DNA from: Neurospora tetraspora
Taxonomy: Eukaryota; Ascomycota; Sordariomycetes; Sordariales; Sordariaceae
NCBI RefSeq assembly: GCF_033439725.1
Contig: NW_026944383.1
Coordinates: forward strand, 3,658,001 to 3,722,000
DNA: 64,000 bases
Reading direction: 5' to 3'
The notes below the pieces were generated by a model, which was not told the origin of the DNA, ran no database searches, and saw nothing but the letters and a program-made list of their open reading frames with translations. Below, piece by piece: positions 45,144 to 56,972 of this stretch; within the stretch, counting starts at the first letter, position 1; every line of letters begins with the position of its first letter. The position numbers were made by a program, and so were the translations under genes.

Positions 45144-47223
45144 TGTGGTCGATAACGCGCGGCTGACGGGCGAGGCTGTTTCGTGTGTTCCCAGATGCAA
45201 AGGTTATTGTTGGTTGAGGATTCACGATTATCCTAGAGACCGGTCGCGTGGCAGATAGTGCAATCGCAATAACGTATGATTTTGCGATGATGGAGATGAT
45301 GAATGGTCGGGTTTTGTGATAGATACAGTCCTGCGCATCCAAAAATTCGTTGCGAGAATGAAGTTGACCGACAGTGAGCAAAAAAGCGTGGAGACGAGAG
45401 ACAAGGAAGTGGACGTGGAAGGCAGCGGCGCGCGGGTCGGACCCATGGAGGACTACGGGAAATGGGAATTCGAAAGTGAATGGAGCTCCAGAGAAGGAAG
45501 GCACGTCAAACTGGCAAACCTCCAGCGGCGGCATGCAACTGACGGCAAGCTGGGCTGGGCGAGCTGGGCTGGGCGAGCTGGGCTCGCTGGCAGTGGAGGC
45601 TGGCAGGCCGGTAAAGCTGCCCGTCCACACCGCCCGCAACCCTGTCGGTACGTACCCACTCGAAACGCAGCGAGCCTCCACCGTAGCCTCTATTTAGCCA
45701 ATCACATGATGCGGAACGGATGGGGAATTGGGAGCGATAAGATAAGATCCTGCAGTGAGACCGCCCAAGAATAAAACGGACAAAGTTTTGCAAACTTCTG
45801 AATTTCTTCTTTTCCTTTTTTTCCACATGGCTAGTGATGATGACAAAACATAAAATTATGATAGGAAGAGGATGAATTCTCCCAAAGAGGAGAGCATGAT
45901 CTCACCATACGTTAATCTGAAGCCATCAACTTCGCAAGCTTTGTTGTGGCATATATGCTGCTATCTTTTATTATCTTTCGTACTCCTCTTGCTTTTTCAA
46001 CTCCAGCATTTTGCTAGCTGGCAATCACATCACCTTCTGTCTGTGTGTTTCAGAGTGGTTTGCAGCCGCATTTTGCGTTCGAGACCTTCAGAGAATCTCA
46101 AACTATCTTCAGAAATCACATAAAAGTCGTCACCTGCTGCAAAGCGAAACATGCTACAGCAAAGATGTCAGCAAGCATACTCTTTGACAAGAGTTAAACA
46201 CGTTGATGGTATCCGGGTCTGCCTGATGTCAATGAATCGCATTGTATTTGCCCTCGGCCTTCAGGTTCGCAATCGTGGAATTCCCGTCGAGGTTGTCTTC
46301 CCATGCTCCCCTCAGTCGGTCTGAGTTCTCCGCTCCTCGTAACATTGGGCTTGTTGCGCCTGCGGTGTACATATGCGTCTGATTGTCCGATTGCATTTCA
46401 ACGAAGGCACCGCAACCTCCCGTGCCTCTTAGCTTGGGCCCCGCGTCAAGGTAAGGTAACTGCGGCTCTTGTGACAGGGCTGACAGCCTGACGGGCCAGG
46501 GCGTAGCGTAGGTAGTGGGAAGCTTTGTTGCGGCCCAGGCTTGGAGCCAGGGCAGTAGCGGAAAGTGGAGGCAGCTGAAAACTGATGCTCAAGGGGCAAG
46601 GGGTGCCCCAGACCGACACCTTGCCGCCGTCATCCGGCTCCCCTCCATCGTGCAGTTCATCCAGGAAGTCCCATCTGGACGGCGGTACCTTTCCACATCC
46701 GTTCTTGAAGGACACTCTTGTCTCTTGTTACCGTACATACTTACGTCGAGATCTACATTCTATACCCAATTCAATCTCGCCCCTGTTTGTCCGCCTCGAC
46801 ATCGAGTAACACTGACGGGTCCCGAGTCGATAGTCTCTCGCCTACACTACATCCTACCCACGAGAGCTACCGTCCTGCGACAACCCATCGCCAAAGCTGC
46901 TCAAGCTTCCCGTCCTCAACGACCGCACGCCTTGCCAGTATCCCATGCTGCTCTATTACTCGCTCTCAACATAGCAAGAGGTCGCTTGGGCCTACCGTTT
47001 TGCTTGCTGCTTACTCGCTCGAGCCTGACCAGTCGTCGACGTACTCATTGAGAGCAGCCCCGGAAAGCATACCTACTCGGAACTTTGCTGCCAGGTAGCC
47101 TCCACCGCGGAAGCGTCCACGAGCCCACGAAACCCATTATCTGGAGGATCTCGACATGGGAGCTCTAGCCTACGTTAAACCTCCGCCGTAATTAATCTGC
47201 ATCCGAAATAACTGCTATCGAAC
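45144..47223. other. Divergent promoter region of prp39 and the phosphoinositide phosphatase gene
   Basis: 2.1 kb. It contains a 14-bp tandem repeat (45548-45586, unit AGCTGGGCTGGGCG, about 2.8 copies). Short open frames look random. The last 500 bp before 47224 is CT/AC-rich, likely the leader of the phosphatase gene. Confidence 0.55.
45548..45586. repeat. 14-bp GC-rich minisatellite
   Basis: Two full copies and a partial third copy of AGCTGGGCTGGGCG in a promoter region, flanked by related CTGGG/GGCAGG words. Probably slippage-derived. Confidence 0.8.
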
Positions 47224-50200
47224 ATGGACTACAACAGCTCTACATCGTCTGCTCTTTGGGCGGGCCAATCGCCGTCTCTCGACAAGTCGAGCCAAATCCT
47301 TATCCGCGAATACCCTCACCGTGCGATCGCAATCGCCTCGGAATCCCACGCTCTCATCCTTCGACATAGTCAGAGCACCAGCGAAGCCATTGCCAATGGC
47401 TCCCTCGCTTCCGTTACCTCCGCTCGTCCACGATCCGGCAGTTTCGACAACATCCCTTCCAAGTGTATGGTGGAATTCACACCGCGGACAGACAAGCTAT
47501 TACTCGACTACCGTCCTTTGACATCACGGCCAATCTATGGAACACTGGGAATGATCTCGATTGGGCCGGACGTGTTCATCTGTGTCATCACCCAAGCCTC
47601 AAGGGTCGCTACTCTTCGTCCAGGAGAGACAGTGGAAAAGATAGAGAGTGTGCAGTTCTTCTGTCTGAACTCAGCAGCTTACGATGATGTTTTCATGCTT
47701 GATGTTCACGACGAAATGGAGGCTGCGTCAGTATACGGCCCATCACTGGGCCGGAGGGACCCAATGGAGCATCCATGTGTCGAGTTGCAGAAGCTTCTCA
47801 GTAACGGGACATTCTACTACAGTACAGACTTCGACATTACCAACCGCATGCAGGACAGACCAGCTGATGCCGTAACGTTCGATATCGACAATTTCGACGA
47901 GTCGTTTCTCTGGAACTCATACATAATCCGCCCGCTTGTGGAATTCCGCTCCAAGCTGCAGGAACAGGAACGAGATGCGTTGGATGCCTCGCGGATCCTA
48001 ACCTCCGCGATTCGAGGCTTTTGTAGGACATGGGCCATCCCTCAGACCTCGGCCCCTTTGAGGGCTGCCAAGACAGGCCTCCCTTCATACTTGACCATCA
48101 TCTCGCGTCTGTCCTGTAGAAGGGCAGGCACCAGATTCAATTCACGGGGCATTGATGACGATGGAAATGTTGCGAATTTTGTGGAAACTGAGACGACGTA
48201 CTGGAGCCCTTCAGGCGTTGTGTTCTCATATGCTCAAGTACGCGGCTCGGTTCCTGTCTTTTGGGAACAGCAAGCCGGGCTGCTGCCAAACCAGCAGAAG
48301 ATTACCATCACACGATCACCGGACGGAACGCAGCCGGCATTCAACAAACACTTTTCTGATCTGGAGCAGGCATATGGTGCTGTCCATGTAATAAACCTAC
48401 TCAGCGTGTCGAAGCCAGGAGAGTACGAGCTGACGTCGCTGTACCGTACCGGTATTCGGAACTGCCCCCTTAGCCGGCCAGAGGAGGGACAATCACGCGA
48501 TCATGCTCTCCTTAGAGCTACCGAGTACGACTTCCATGCTGAGACGAAGGGACCCCAAGGTTATGAAGCAGCAAATGAGATCAGGCGTTACCTGGAGGGC
48601 TCTGCCGACGGCTTCGCATATTACCTGGCCCACGAAGCGGATGACGACGAAGAGAGGGCGGGCCCTGATGAACGTACAACTTCGCCTAGCCAACGCCGCT
48701 ATGTGGTCGTGCTACAACAAGAGGGTGTTTTCAGAACAAACTGTCTGGATTGTCTCGACAGAACGAACCTCATTCAGACGATAGTATCACAAATGGCGGT
48801 AGAGACTTTCTTGGGCCATCAAGGCGAGGGTGCTGCGTCAGACTTTTGGTCACGACATGCCAATCTTTGGGCTGATAACGGCGATGCTCTGTCCCGTATA
48901 TATGCCGGCACCGGTGCTTTGAAGAGTTCCTTCACTCGGTCAGGCAAAATGTCTCTCGCCGGAGCTATCGCCGACGTCCGCAAGTCGGCTACCCGACTAT
49001 ATGTGAATAACTTCACGGACAAACAGCGGCAGATGACCATTGATACCCTTCTTGGCAGGATGATTGGTCAGGGGCCAGTTCATCTATACGACCCGATCAG
49101 CGATTACGTGTCTATGGAACTACAACGGCGAAGCAACGAGTTCTCTACAAACGAAAAGATTCGGATGTAAGTTTGACCCGTGTCGGTTCGGTGATGCATG
49201 GTGCTGATGTAGACAGTTTAATCGGAACTTTCAACCTGAACGGCAAGACCGACGGTATCGACGAAGACTTGTCGTCTTGGCTTTGTCCCTCCGAACTAGG
49301 CGAAGCTCAACCCGAAATAGTTGCGGTCGGCTTCCAAGAAATCGTCGAACTTAACCCACAGCAGATTATGAACAGTGATCCAACCAGAAAGCAATTGTGG
49401 GAACGTGCGATAAAGGCTACTCTGGATCGACACTACAACAGGCCTGATGATGAGAAATACGTGTTGTTGAGAAGTGGCCAGCTCGTGGGTGCCGCATTGT
49501 GCATCTTCGTTAAGGCCTCTGCTCTCCATAACATAAAAAATGTTGAAGGCAGTGTCAAAAAGACAGGGCTTTCGGGAATGGCTGGAAATAAAGGAGCTGT
49601 TGCGATCAGGCTCGATTACGCAAACACGCCTATATGCTTCGTGACAGCGCATCTTGCTGCCGGTTTTACCAACTACGAGGAGCGCAATAGAGATTATGCC
49701 ACGATTAATCACGGTCTCCGATTCCAAAGAAATAGGGGGATTGACGACCATGGTAAGCTAGCCACACCATACAAACTGTCGGGCATGACTAACACCTGTA
49801 GAATCTGTTATATGGTTTGGGGACTTCAACTACCGCATTGGACTGAACCTCGAGACCGCCAAGGACCTGGTCAGGAAAGGAGCCCTTGAGGAACTATATG
49901 CGAACGACCAGGTATGTCTCCCATTCGTTTCATGTTGGGTTATTATGTTGACCGCTTGCAGTTGAACCTACAAATGGTGGCCGGCCTTGCGTTCCATTAC
50001 TATTCTGAGGCACGTATCACGTTTAACCCTACGTATAAATATGATATTGGTACCGACACCTTTGATACATCGTAAGTCCGACTGCTCGAGGTTCGCAATG
50101 ACCATGGATTCTAACGCTCTGCACAGGGAGAAAGCACGTATACCGGCGTGGACGGACCGCATTCTGAGAAAAGGACACAACCTCCGCCAGTTGTGTTACA

Positions 50201-51543
50201 ACTCGGCACCATTGCGATTCTCAGACCACCGGCCAGTATATGCCGTCTTCGAATGCACCGTCAACATTGTGAACGAGAGAATTCGCAACAAGATCAGTCG
50301 TGAGATATACGAACGCAGGAAAGCGGATATTGGCGGCGACACGGCCAACCTAGCTGGAGATGAGTCCGACGACGAGGATTTAATCGGATACGATGCCATC
50401 GAGCCTGGCCTTCCCCCAGCCAGCTCCGATCGACAGAAATGGTGGCTGGACAATGGCAAGATGCCTCGATCATCCATCCAACCACCAAAACCCGAAAGTC
50501 CTGCCTTCCAAACCATTCTCAATCCCAAAAGGCCAGCTAACCCTTACATGCCCACTGACGAACCTGACTGGGTTAACATCCCAAGGTCTGAGTCAAGACT
50601 TTCCTCCTTCTCGAGCCTCTCGTCATCGCCGTTTGAACATGTCAATCATTCGATGCTGCTCTCTACTTCGGCGTCAAATTCGGCACCCAGAAGACCCCTC
50701 CCTCCTCCATTTGATCCGTCGAACCTTCCCGCGAAGGTTGGACGGTTGCAACTCACCGAAGATGGGAAGAACAGCAAGTCCGATACTCCTCCACCGCCCC
50801 CTCCTCCACGAAGGCAGACCGGTATGGGTGCTCTAGGGTCTACATCGGGACCTGCCATGACCACTTCACCAGTGACTAGGAAGCTTGTGAACACGGCAGC
50901 GACAGCAGCAGCAGGGCCAACGCCAGTAACAGCCACACCGCCACTCCCGGTTCGCTCGATGTCTGTATCGTCTCAACACACCATTAAGCAGAAAGCTGCG
51001 CCACCGGTAGCAAAGAAACCTGCCCACTTAGCAGCACCATCATCACCGGGGTCCAGCACTTCGGTACCTGCGCCTATGGAGGACACAGTGACACCCAGTA
51101 ACTGGAAGCCTCTCCAGCCAGAGCGTTCTCCGAACCCGTCTCTTTCAGGACTGCGAGGATATTTAGCCAAGGCCAACGGAAGCTCATCGAGCTTCACATC
51201 TCTCTCTTCACTCAATGATAGAACTGGAGATAGCAGCGTGCCTCTACAGCCGCCTCGGCGCGTCAATACAAGCACGGGATTTGCGCCTCAGGCACGGTAC
51301 ACGCCACCTGGAGGTGTAGGTCTTGTTGGGTTGGCCGATCTTCAGCAAAAGACACAGATTCCAGGACGGAAGCCTGTGCCTGTATCTGCGCTTGCGCCAG
51401 GGCCAGCGCTTATTCAGAAGGCGACGAAGCCTGAGGCTCCGCAGCCGCCTCCGCCTAGGAGATCACAGACTGTGAATCTTCTCGATGATGATGATAGTAG
51501 TGGCATGCAGATGGGAGTATGGCAGGCACTGAAGCCTTCATGA
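47224..51543 (+). CDS. Synaptojanin-like phosphoinositide phosphatase (Sac1 + 5-phosphatase)
   Basis: Five exons: 47224-49166, 49217-49752, 49802-49911, 49962-50071 and 50127-51543; 1371 residues. Residues 1 to about 600 are a Sac domain with an intact CX5R(T) site, Cys507-LDCLD-Arg513, so it should be active on monophosphoinositides. The second half is an inositol polyphosphate 5-phosphatase: GTFNLNG, WFGDFNYRIG (Trp831-Asn836) and PAWTDRIL (906-913), with SDHRPVYAVF near its end. The C-terminal 300 residues are Pro/Ser-rich with PPPPPPPRR-type tracts, binding sites for SH3 or similar domains. Yeast Inp52/Inp53 have this layout and hydrolyse PI(4,5)P2 at the plasma membrane and in endocytosis; yeast Inp51 has lost the Sac active site, this protein has not. 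Confidence 0.94.
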
Positions 51544-51881
51544 AGGAAGGACTGCACGTGAACCGAGGTGGTAGGTTTTTGGTTCAGGATGATGTTAGGG
51601 GTTCCGGTCAGCTTTTGGCTATAGACAAAGATGCATGAGGCGCGCATACATTATATACACCAAACACTTTTAATACTGGGTTCTGTCTCTTCGAATGAGG
51701 CGGGAAAATTCGGACATGAAACGAATGCTGAAATGGTATCATGACAGCCTCCTGAATGCGCCTAGAGGGACATGACAGCACGGTAAGGGAACTTGTGCAG
51801 CGGGATCGGGTCGATCAGGGCATGTAATCCGAGTTCCTCTCAAGAGCGTAGATGGACATATCCTCTCTTCCGCTGGCGTCC
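51544..51881. other. Convergent 3' region
   Basis: 338 bp after the phosphatase stop codon. It should hold that gene's 3' end and that of the candidate minus-strand gene at 51882-52447. Nothing else seen. Confidence 0.5.
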
Positions 51882-52447
51882 TCAATGCACGTACGATGAT
51901 GCTGATATCAGTTGTCGATACATGAGCTGGCGAGGGCATCTGGAGAATCGATGGAGCCGATGGAGTGGATGTACACTGCAGTATAAAATGCTACGGAGGA
52001 TACCTATGCGGGTGACTCCGTGTTAGTGGGCGTGATGGGTGATGATTGACTGGGGTCGAAGATTTGCTCTGCTTCAAACAAAGGGGTGCCAAGACAGAGC
52101 CACACAGTATCGGCAACAATATGCCGCGGTACTCACGACGAAAACACTGTGTGATCCAGGCAGACTGAGTCGCTAGATCGACAGTGTATTGATGTCCGGG
52201 TGGACACTGTATCTGTGCCAACACTGCAAGGAGGCACGAGTGAACGTTGGGCGAAGGGTACACATGTACGTCATAGCACATGCCGTGTTCCTGTGTCTTG
52301 CATCGCTCTTCCAGGGCTTTTGCAATTCGATGGGCGGAGTCGACGAGTGACCGGCCAGAGTGAGTGACCACCGGAGCGACTGCTTTTTTGTTAGTGTCTT
52401 GGACTCTTTGGTGTCGACCACACACACCGTGTCTCACACGAGGACAT
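51882..52447 (-). CDS. Candidate small cysteine-containing protein (three-exon model)
   Basis: Found from splice signals. Exon 1 is 52447-52438 (ATG and ten bases in all), exon 2 52379-52137, exon 3 52003-51882; 124 residues. Intron 1 (58 bp) has GTGAGA, CACTAAC and AAGCAG; intron 2 (133 bp) has GTGAGT, CACTAAC and GCATAG. The phases agree and the frame stays open to a TGA. Exon 2 reads like protein rather than noise (LVDSAHRIAKALEERC, HGMCYDVHVYPSPNVHSC, QCPPGHQYTVDL), with five cysteines; exon 3 adds two and is rich in Arg, His and Ser, and is less convincing. No signal peptide and no family that I recognise. Alternatives: exon 1 could lie further upstream, or the motifs could be chance. 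Confidence 0.35.
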
Positions 52448-54255
52448 GGAGAGATGACCCTCTTGGTGCCTTTCCCCCTTTCCCGGATGATCCCAAGCCC
52501 CCAAGTGGAAAAAAAGAGGGAAAAGACGGCCGCTGTGGAAGAAGGATACGAATGAAGCGACAGTCCAACCTTGGCATCCACCCAAGCCCGAAAAAGCGTC
52601 TGAGAGCCGGAGTGGCAGAGCCTGTCAAGAAATGCCAAACCGAGACTAAGAACTAACGATCCAACCTCTTGGACGGTAGATTAAACTCCTCATTCAAACC
52701 CCGGACATTTTCAGGTCCAGAACAGGGGGTCTGGGAGGGCTCATCCGAGTCAGGTTATCAGGTACAAGTCATTCCAACTTTGTATACGGCCTCCCGCCTT
52801 CTGGCACTTTTCAACTCAACGAGGCTCGATCTTTTGCAACTCCAACCGGGTCGCACCGAGACGCGGTTCCGCTTTCCACTCACACCCGCATCCCGCCATT
52901 CTATACTTACTTGTGTCGAACGACGGGAACATCGAGTCGACTTCACCCATCATTCCGATTTCTGGAGGTGCAGTGCAGTGCACCGCAGCATAACGCAGCG
53001 CCAGCGGTTGCAGGGCCGTGTGCAATCTCAACCCCATCTTTGCATCTTCCCAGTCCCAGTCATATCAGTTTCCCCCCCAGCAGGCGGGCTCCAGGTTGCT
53101 AGCCAGGCTCAGGCACCCTCTCAGCTGCTCTCCATCCATCAGATCGTGACCCAACAGACCCCATCTCTCATCAAAGGGGGGCATTCCACACCGCCGTCAC
53201 GGGCCACGGTTGACCAAGGACGACCAAGGACGGGAAAGCGGGCTCCTCTGGGCTCCTCTAGCTCCGCAAAACCAATCCCAACTTGAAGACTGACTGGCGA
53301 CTCCCTCTAGCGATTTACCATGATGATGGCAACTTTCAGCTGATCGCCTAGGTCGCCCTGTCCGCTTTCGCTCTCCTTCAAGTCTTCAACGCCCTAGAGC
53401 CCCGTTCTTCATCCCTTCCTTTTGCCGACTCCGAAGTCCCAAAAGTCGGGGATACGCCCACGTTTAAACTTTGAAGACCTCGAATCCTTTTATTGCGCGC
53501 AAGATGGCAGCTACCAGGAAGTAAAGCCGTCTGCCTCTCTGTCTTTCGTCCGGCCAACCTGGAATCCGAGCATCTGGATCAAGCCGAAGGAGGAAAACAA
53601 CTGCTTCTTCACTCACTATTTGCTTTTGGCCTGTTTGACCATCCACGCAGCACTTCAACAACGAATGTTCACTTGAGCCGTTGTCTAATTGACAATACAA
53701 TCTGTGAGCTTTGTACTGGCGATTCAGGTTGCTTGCGTCACAAGCAGTCGCAACTTCCTCACCATCATCGTTCGACATCGACGACATCGCAAACGCAAGC
53801 ACTCGGCTGCACATGTTTACACACTGCATATCACGACATTAGTGCAGATCAACGACATCGAGGGGCAGAGAGATTGGTCGGGTTCGTTTGCTCTCATCAC
53901 CAGCATAACCTTCCATCATCATATCGACCTGGACGACTTTCCCTGCCGACAGTGACATCCACCTGTACATCTACTCTTCGTTGCGCCATCTCGATCTCTG
54001 AAGCCCGCCTATACCGAACCTGACACGTACTTATTCGTCGATCCTGTCGAGCTCACCCGCGAACTCAGCTATCATACGACCAAGCACCATACAATTGTCC
54101 TAAGAACGACATTGAAGTTTATTTGGGAGATCTATATCGGACCAACCCTAACCCATCCTCTTCCCGGTTGGCAGATCACACATCCCTGGTCTTGAACCGC
54201 CTTTCTCCCTATCGGTGACCGACCATCGCAGATCGACGAACGACGAAAAGCGACC
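52448..54255. other. Intergenic region, likely leader of the next gene
   Basis: 1.8 kb. Open frames on both strands are short or of random composition. The last several hundred bases are rich in TC/CA with few G residues, like a long 5' leader for the 54256 gene. Confidence 0.5.
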
Positions 54256-55440
54256 ATGAACCACTCCCACAGAGCCGTGTCCTCTCCGGGAAGGCTTTCG
54301 ATGCCCAGCCCCGCTGCTCCCCTCGCCCTTTCAGATTTCATTCTCCAAAGACCACTCTCGCCATATTCCTTTGCCTATGACGGACAAGCGGCTGCAAGCC
54401 CAGACGCTACCTTGGCCGAGGGCGAACACCAATCGTCACAACCACAGCTACTAGGCGAAACAAGCAGAACGAGATCAGCAGCAACAGTACCGATGGCCAA
54501 GCTAGGAGGTGATAGTCCGGCCAAGTATCCGGGACTTTCAACCGTCTCGATTGGTGCCCCAAGTCCAAGTCAGGAAGCTGCACGGAAGGAAGAAGGAACA
54601 CTGGAATCTCTGTCAACAGCGACGCCCTTGGAGTCTCCACCGCCCGTAACGGCTCAGAACTGGTTGGCGACACGTCAACAAATTATACCCGGGCGCAATG
54701 TCAAAAAGGCCGACTGGATCCGGGGATGGAGCGAGTCTGTCGTTAACCTTGGGAATACGACATATTGTTGCTGCTCAGAAACCTTCGCGGTCAGGGGCCG
54801 CGGATGGAAGGGCAAAGGGGGTGATCTCACGAGCGGGGTGCGAGCCATTCTGCCTGTTACCAGATCCTTCTCTGGCGGCCTTGACACCGCAGTGAACATG
54901 TGTCGCAATTGTCACCGCCCAGCTTCGCCGACCCCCGCCACAGGAGATTTCGGCCCGCTTAATGTCGACGAGCCAGAAGAGAAGGTCGGACGGAGCACGC
55001 GAGCAGAGTTCACCCGAAGACTCAGTGGCCTTCTTCGCCGGGTCATACCCAGTCGAAGTGACAGCGACCGCCAGGCATCACAGAAGCATTCCGACAGAAA
55101 TTCCAACGCCAGATCGACGCCCGTGAGCGGCGCTTACGCTAGCAGACAGCAGAAGCCCACGGCATCTCCGGTCAAACCGTCGCGTCTGTCCGGTTTCAGT
55201 GCTATAATGTCGAAGGAGGCCCCTCACAATAATCAACCGAAGATTACGACGAATTCATGGCCAACGACTCCGAGGCAGCCAGCCGTGTTGAATGGGGCTC
55301 GCGCCGGCCTTAACCAATTGCAGTCGGAATCGGACGACGACTCGAGCGATTCCGATGACCCCCGCGCCAAGATCGGATTGAAGGTTAGCTATGCTCGTCT
55401 TCAGCGGGCGGCGAAACTTTTGGAGCGCAACAAGTCATGA
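54256..55440 (+). CDS. Low-complexity protein of unknown function
   Basis: One exon, 394 residues, unrecognised. Most of it is Ser/Pro/Thr/Ala-rich and probably disordered. A central more ordered patch (about residues 135-220) holds NWLATRQQIIPGRN, DWIRGW, a CCC triplet in TTYCCCSETF and a CxxC pair in NMCRNCHRP, which could bind metal. A basic segment follows (RRLSGLLRRVIPSRSD). The C-terminus has an acidic SESDDDSSDSDD run, a typical CK2 substrate, and ends with a helix (YARLQRAAKLLERNKS). Codon use and length support a real gene. The patterns suggest a regulatory or scaffold protein, but no function can be given. The start is the first ATG of the frame after a long GC-poor leader. Confidence 0.7.
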   Translation: MNHSHRAVSSPGRLSMPSPAAPLALSDFILQRPLSPYSFAYDGQAAASPDATLAEGEHQSSQPQLLGETSRTRSAATVPMAKLGGDSPAKYPGLSTVSIGAPSPSQEAARKEEGTLESLSTATPLESPPPVTAQNWLATRQQIIPGRNVKKADWIRGWSESVVNLGNTTYCCCSETFAVRGRGWKGKGGDLTSGVRAILPVTRSFSGGLDTAVNMCRNCHRPASPTPATGDFGPLNVDEPEEKVGRSTRAEFTRRLSGLLRRVIPSRSDSDRQASQKHSDRNSNARSTPVSGAYASRQQKPTASPVKPSRLSGFSAIMSKEAPHNNQPKITTNSWPTTPRQPAVLNGARAGLNQLQSESDDDSSDSDDPRAKIGLKVSYARLQRAAKLLERNKS

Positions 55441-55786
55441 CGGAGCCTATTCAATGGATGGACTGCGTTTTTCGGCGTTGAAGAGAACACGATGGCGGCG
55501 TTTATTTGAATCGAAAGATGTCGATCGAGGCGAGATGCATCATAGCGTCATGCAAACCTATACCAGGCGAGACGGGATGGGACTAGAAGCATGGGGATAT
55601 AGACAGCACAGCACAGCATATATGGGGTTAATACGGCGCAAAATGGGGTTTTGCTCTTTTCTGGGGTGTTGATGGTCACCGACCGAGCCAGGAGGACCTA
55701 GCCTAATCCAGGCTTGGATGGATGTGATGTTCTTTGAAGAGGAAAGAAGCATAGGAGGTTGGCCTTCTGAAGAAGGAGTCAAACGA

Positions 55787-55814
55787 ATGGATGGATGGAT
55801 GGATGGATGGATGG
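55787..55814. repeat. (ATGG)7 microsatellite
   Basis: Seven perfect ATGG units in the region after the 54256 gene. Confidence 0.95.
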
Positions 55815-56917
55815 GCGACAGGCATGTTGAGGACGGGAGCTTAGGATACAACAAAGGGTGGCGGGCAGGCAGTGGGGGCGTAAGGCTTATACTGCGTGAT
55901 CCACGAGTGTCGTCCTTACCCTAATCTCTCTCCGAGAGTTGGTTTAGGAAAGAAGTTGGTTGGCTGGTTTTGATACCCAGGTTCATTCAATGCATGTACA
56001 TGGCATATATGGGAAAGGATAATGCACTGTATTAAATCGCACGACACTGCACCATACCCTGTATTGACATCACGGTTATATAGTTATATTTATGTTTACG
56101 CCTTTAATTTTTCTTCGCTGACGAGGTTTTGGCTGATGCTGGAGGACCTATAAATATGTGTAAGGGCGTGGTGGTCTGGGACTGGTTCTAGGATGGGTGG
56201 GTGGGTCGTGGAGATCTGCGAGAGAGTGACAGCTACCATTGCATGAATACTTGGGATTTATCTATAGGTAAGTAATCTGATGGGGTAAGAAAAGAGAGGG
56301 CTCAGAAAAGGGACCAGGAGGAGGGCATCGACGGTGAGCAATGAGATGAGATGTTCATGATAGTAGCACTACTAATAATAAAGAATGATGTCCAACATGA
56401 ATCTTGCCAAACTAAGCATGTGCCATCTGCTAAGCAGTTTTGATTAAGGTGAAAGAGATGGATAGATATAACTTCAAAATTATGAAAGAGCAGGACGTTT
56501 CAACGTTGCCGAGAACGCTCTGTCTCTTCTGTGAGACTCCTTGTGTATATGTCTCCTTCAGTTGTGATTGCCGGTATCAGCTCGACGTTAGACAAACTAT
56601 GTATACTGTTGAAGTAGAGGAAAAGTGTGTAGATGTCTGAGCTAAGCTTAAAGGGCTCTGTGGCTTATGTGTATACCATACCTCTATAGAATAAGATGCA
56701 GACTCAAGCTACCGTCCACTCTAGACACGACCTGATAGACGTTGGCTTAATCGCTTGTAGACTCACTGTCTCCTTTTCACTAAGTCTTCAGAATGGTAGA
56801 AGCCAATGCGAGTGTGTTGACAAAGCGTTCATAATGTTGTGCTAACCAACGATGGCTCTTGCCTTTTCATGTCTTGGTCGGGTTTGGTCTTGCCTTTCTT
56901 TTTCCTGTTCTGTGCTG

Positions 56918-56972
56918 TTCCTTCCTTCCTTCCTTCCTTCCTTCCTTCCTTCCTTCCTTCCTTCCTTCCTTC
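56918..56972. repeat. (TTCC)13 microsatellite
   Basis: Thirteen full TTCC units plus a partial one, uninterrupted, in a gene-free tract. Likely polymorphic in length between strains. Confidence 0.95.
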
